From assembly GCA_021779195.1 (NCBI GenBank), contig JAJYBB010000015.1, positions 20,251 to 84,250 on the forward strand: a stretch of DNA of 64,000 nucleotides, in the 5' to 3' direction. The notes beneath the pieces were generated by a model. The model did not search any database. It worked only from the letters and a program-made list of their open reading frames with translations, and was not told where the DNA came from. Every line of letters starts with the position of its first letter. Position 1 is the first letter of the stretch. Positions 63,996 through 64,000 of the stretch are shown here, piece by piece. The position numbers were made by a program, and so were the translations under genes. This stretch comes from Bacteroidota bacterium. GTDB taxonomy: Bacteria; Bacteroidota; Bacteroidia; Bacteroidales; Paludibacteraceae.

Positions 63996-64000
63996 AGCGT

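Overview
The window looks like a chromosome segment from a Bacteroidales bacterium (Bacteroidota). It is AT-rich. Several upstream regions carry TAnnTTTG-type -7 elements instead of sigma70 boxes, and two surface proteins end in type IX secretion sorting domains. SecA is about 1100 residues with a C-terminal zinc finger, and the sugar genes are of Bacteroides-like types. A Paludibacter-like or related propionate-forming fermenter would fit (xylose, fucose and rhamnose use plus an acyl-CoA carboxyltransferase), but the genus is a guess.

Layout. 0-3.8 kb: pyrF and prfA, then two tandem exported paralogues of unknown function. 4.0-5.4 kb: a GH43 glycosidase gene between two short stretches that look like decayed TonB-receptor and hybrid-sensor genes, perhaps an eroded polysaccharide locus. 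5.6-13.0 kb: a xylose block on the minus strand (Nudix-type regulator, xylulokinase, GH3 glycosidase, xylose isomerase, xylose/H+ symporter). 13.4-34.7 kb: a long minus-strand 6-deoxyhexose region with rhamnose isomerase, rhamnose transporter, AraC regulator, fucose permease, GntR regulator, fucose isomerase and a FGGY kinase. These are followed by a complete E2-E3-E1 2-oxoacid dehydrogenase set, a PHP-domain protein, an aldolase/short-chain dehydrogenase fusion, a zinc dehydrogenase and a double-domain class II aldolase. 34.9-38.0 kb: an acyltransferase, a biotin carrier and an acyl-CoA carboxyltransferase.

38.2-60.6 kb is mostly housekeeping and envelope: a DUF721/DciA-like protein, a glucosaminidase, cytidine deaminase, an LptF/G-type permease, ribBA, a DUF349 protein, a LamG surface protein, secA, lgt, menG, a nucleotidyltransferase-GHMP kinase fusion, a type IX-sorted PKD protein, a LysM/receptor-like protein and an outer-membrane barrel. 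60.9-63.9 kb starts an uronate block (kduI, kduD, DUF4861) that probably continues past the window. The last 120 bases resemble the end of an insertion sequence.

How it works together. Xylosides are trimmed by GH43 and GH3 enzymes, and xylose is imported, isomerised and phosphorylated. Fucose and rhamnose enter by separate permeases and isomerases and appear to share one kinase and two aldolases, giving DHAP and lactaldehyde. The most unusual part is the dedicated dehydrogenase complex and accessory enzymes placed after the kinase, which suggest a further oxidative step for the lactaldehyde-derived branch that I cannot assign. Intergenic spaces in the sugar blocks hold several families of short repeats, and the fucP and fucI upstream regions share a 10-bp-phased direct repeat that is a likely operator. 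No rRNA, tRNA or CRISPR was recognised.
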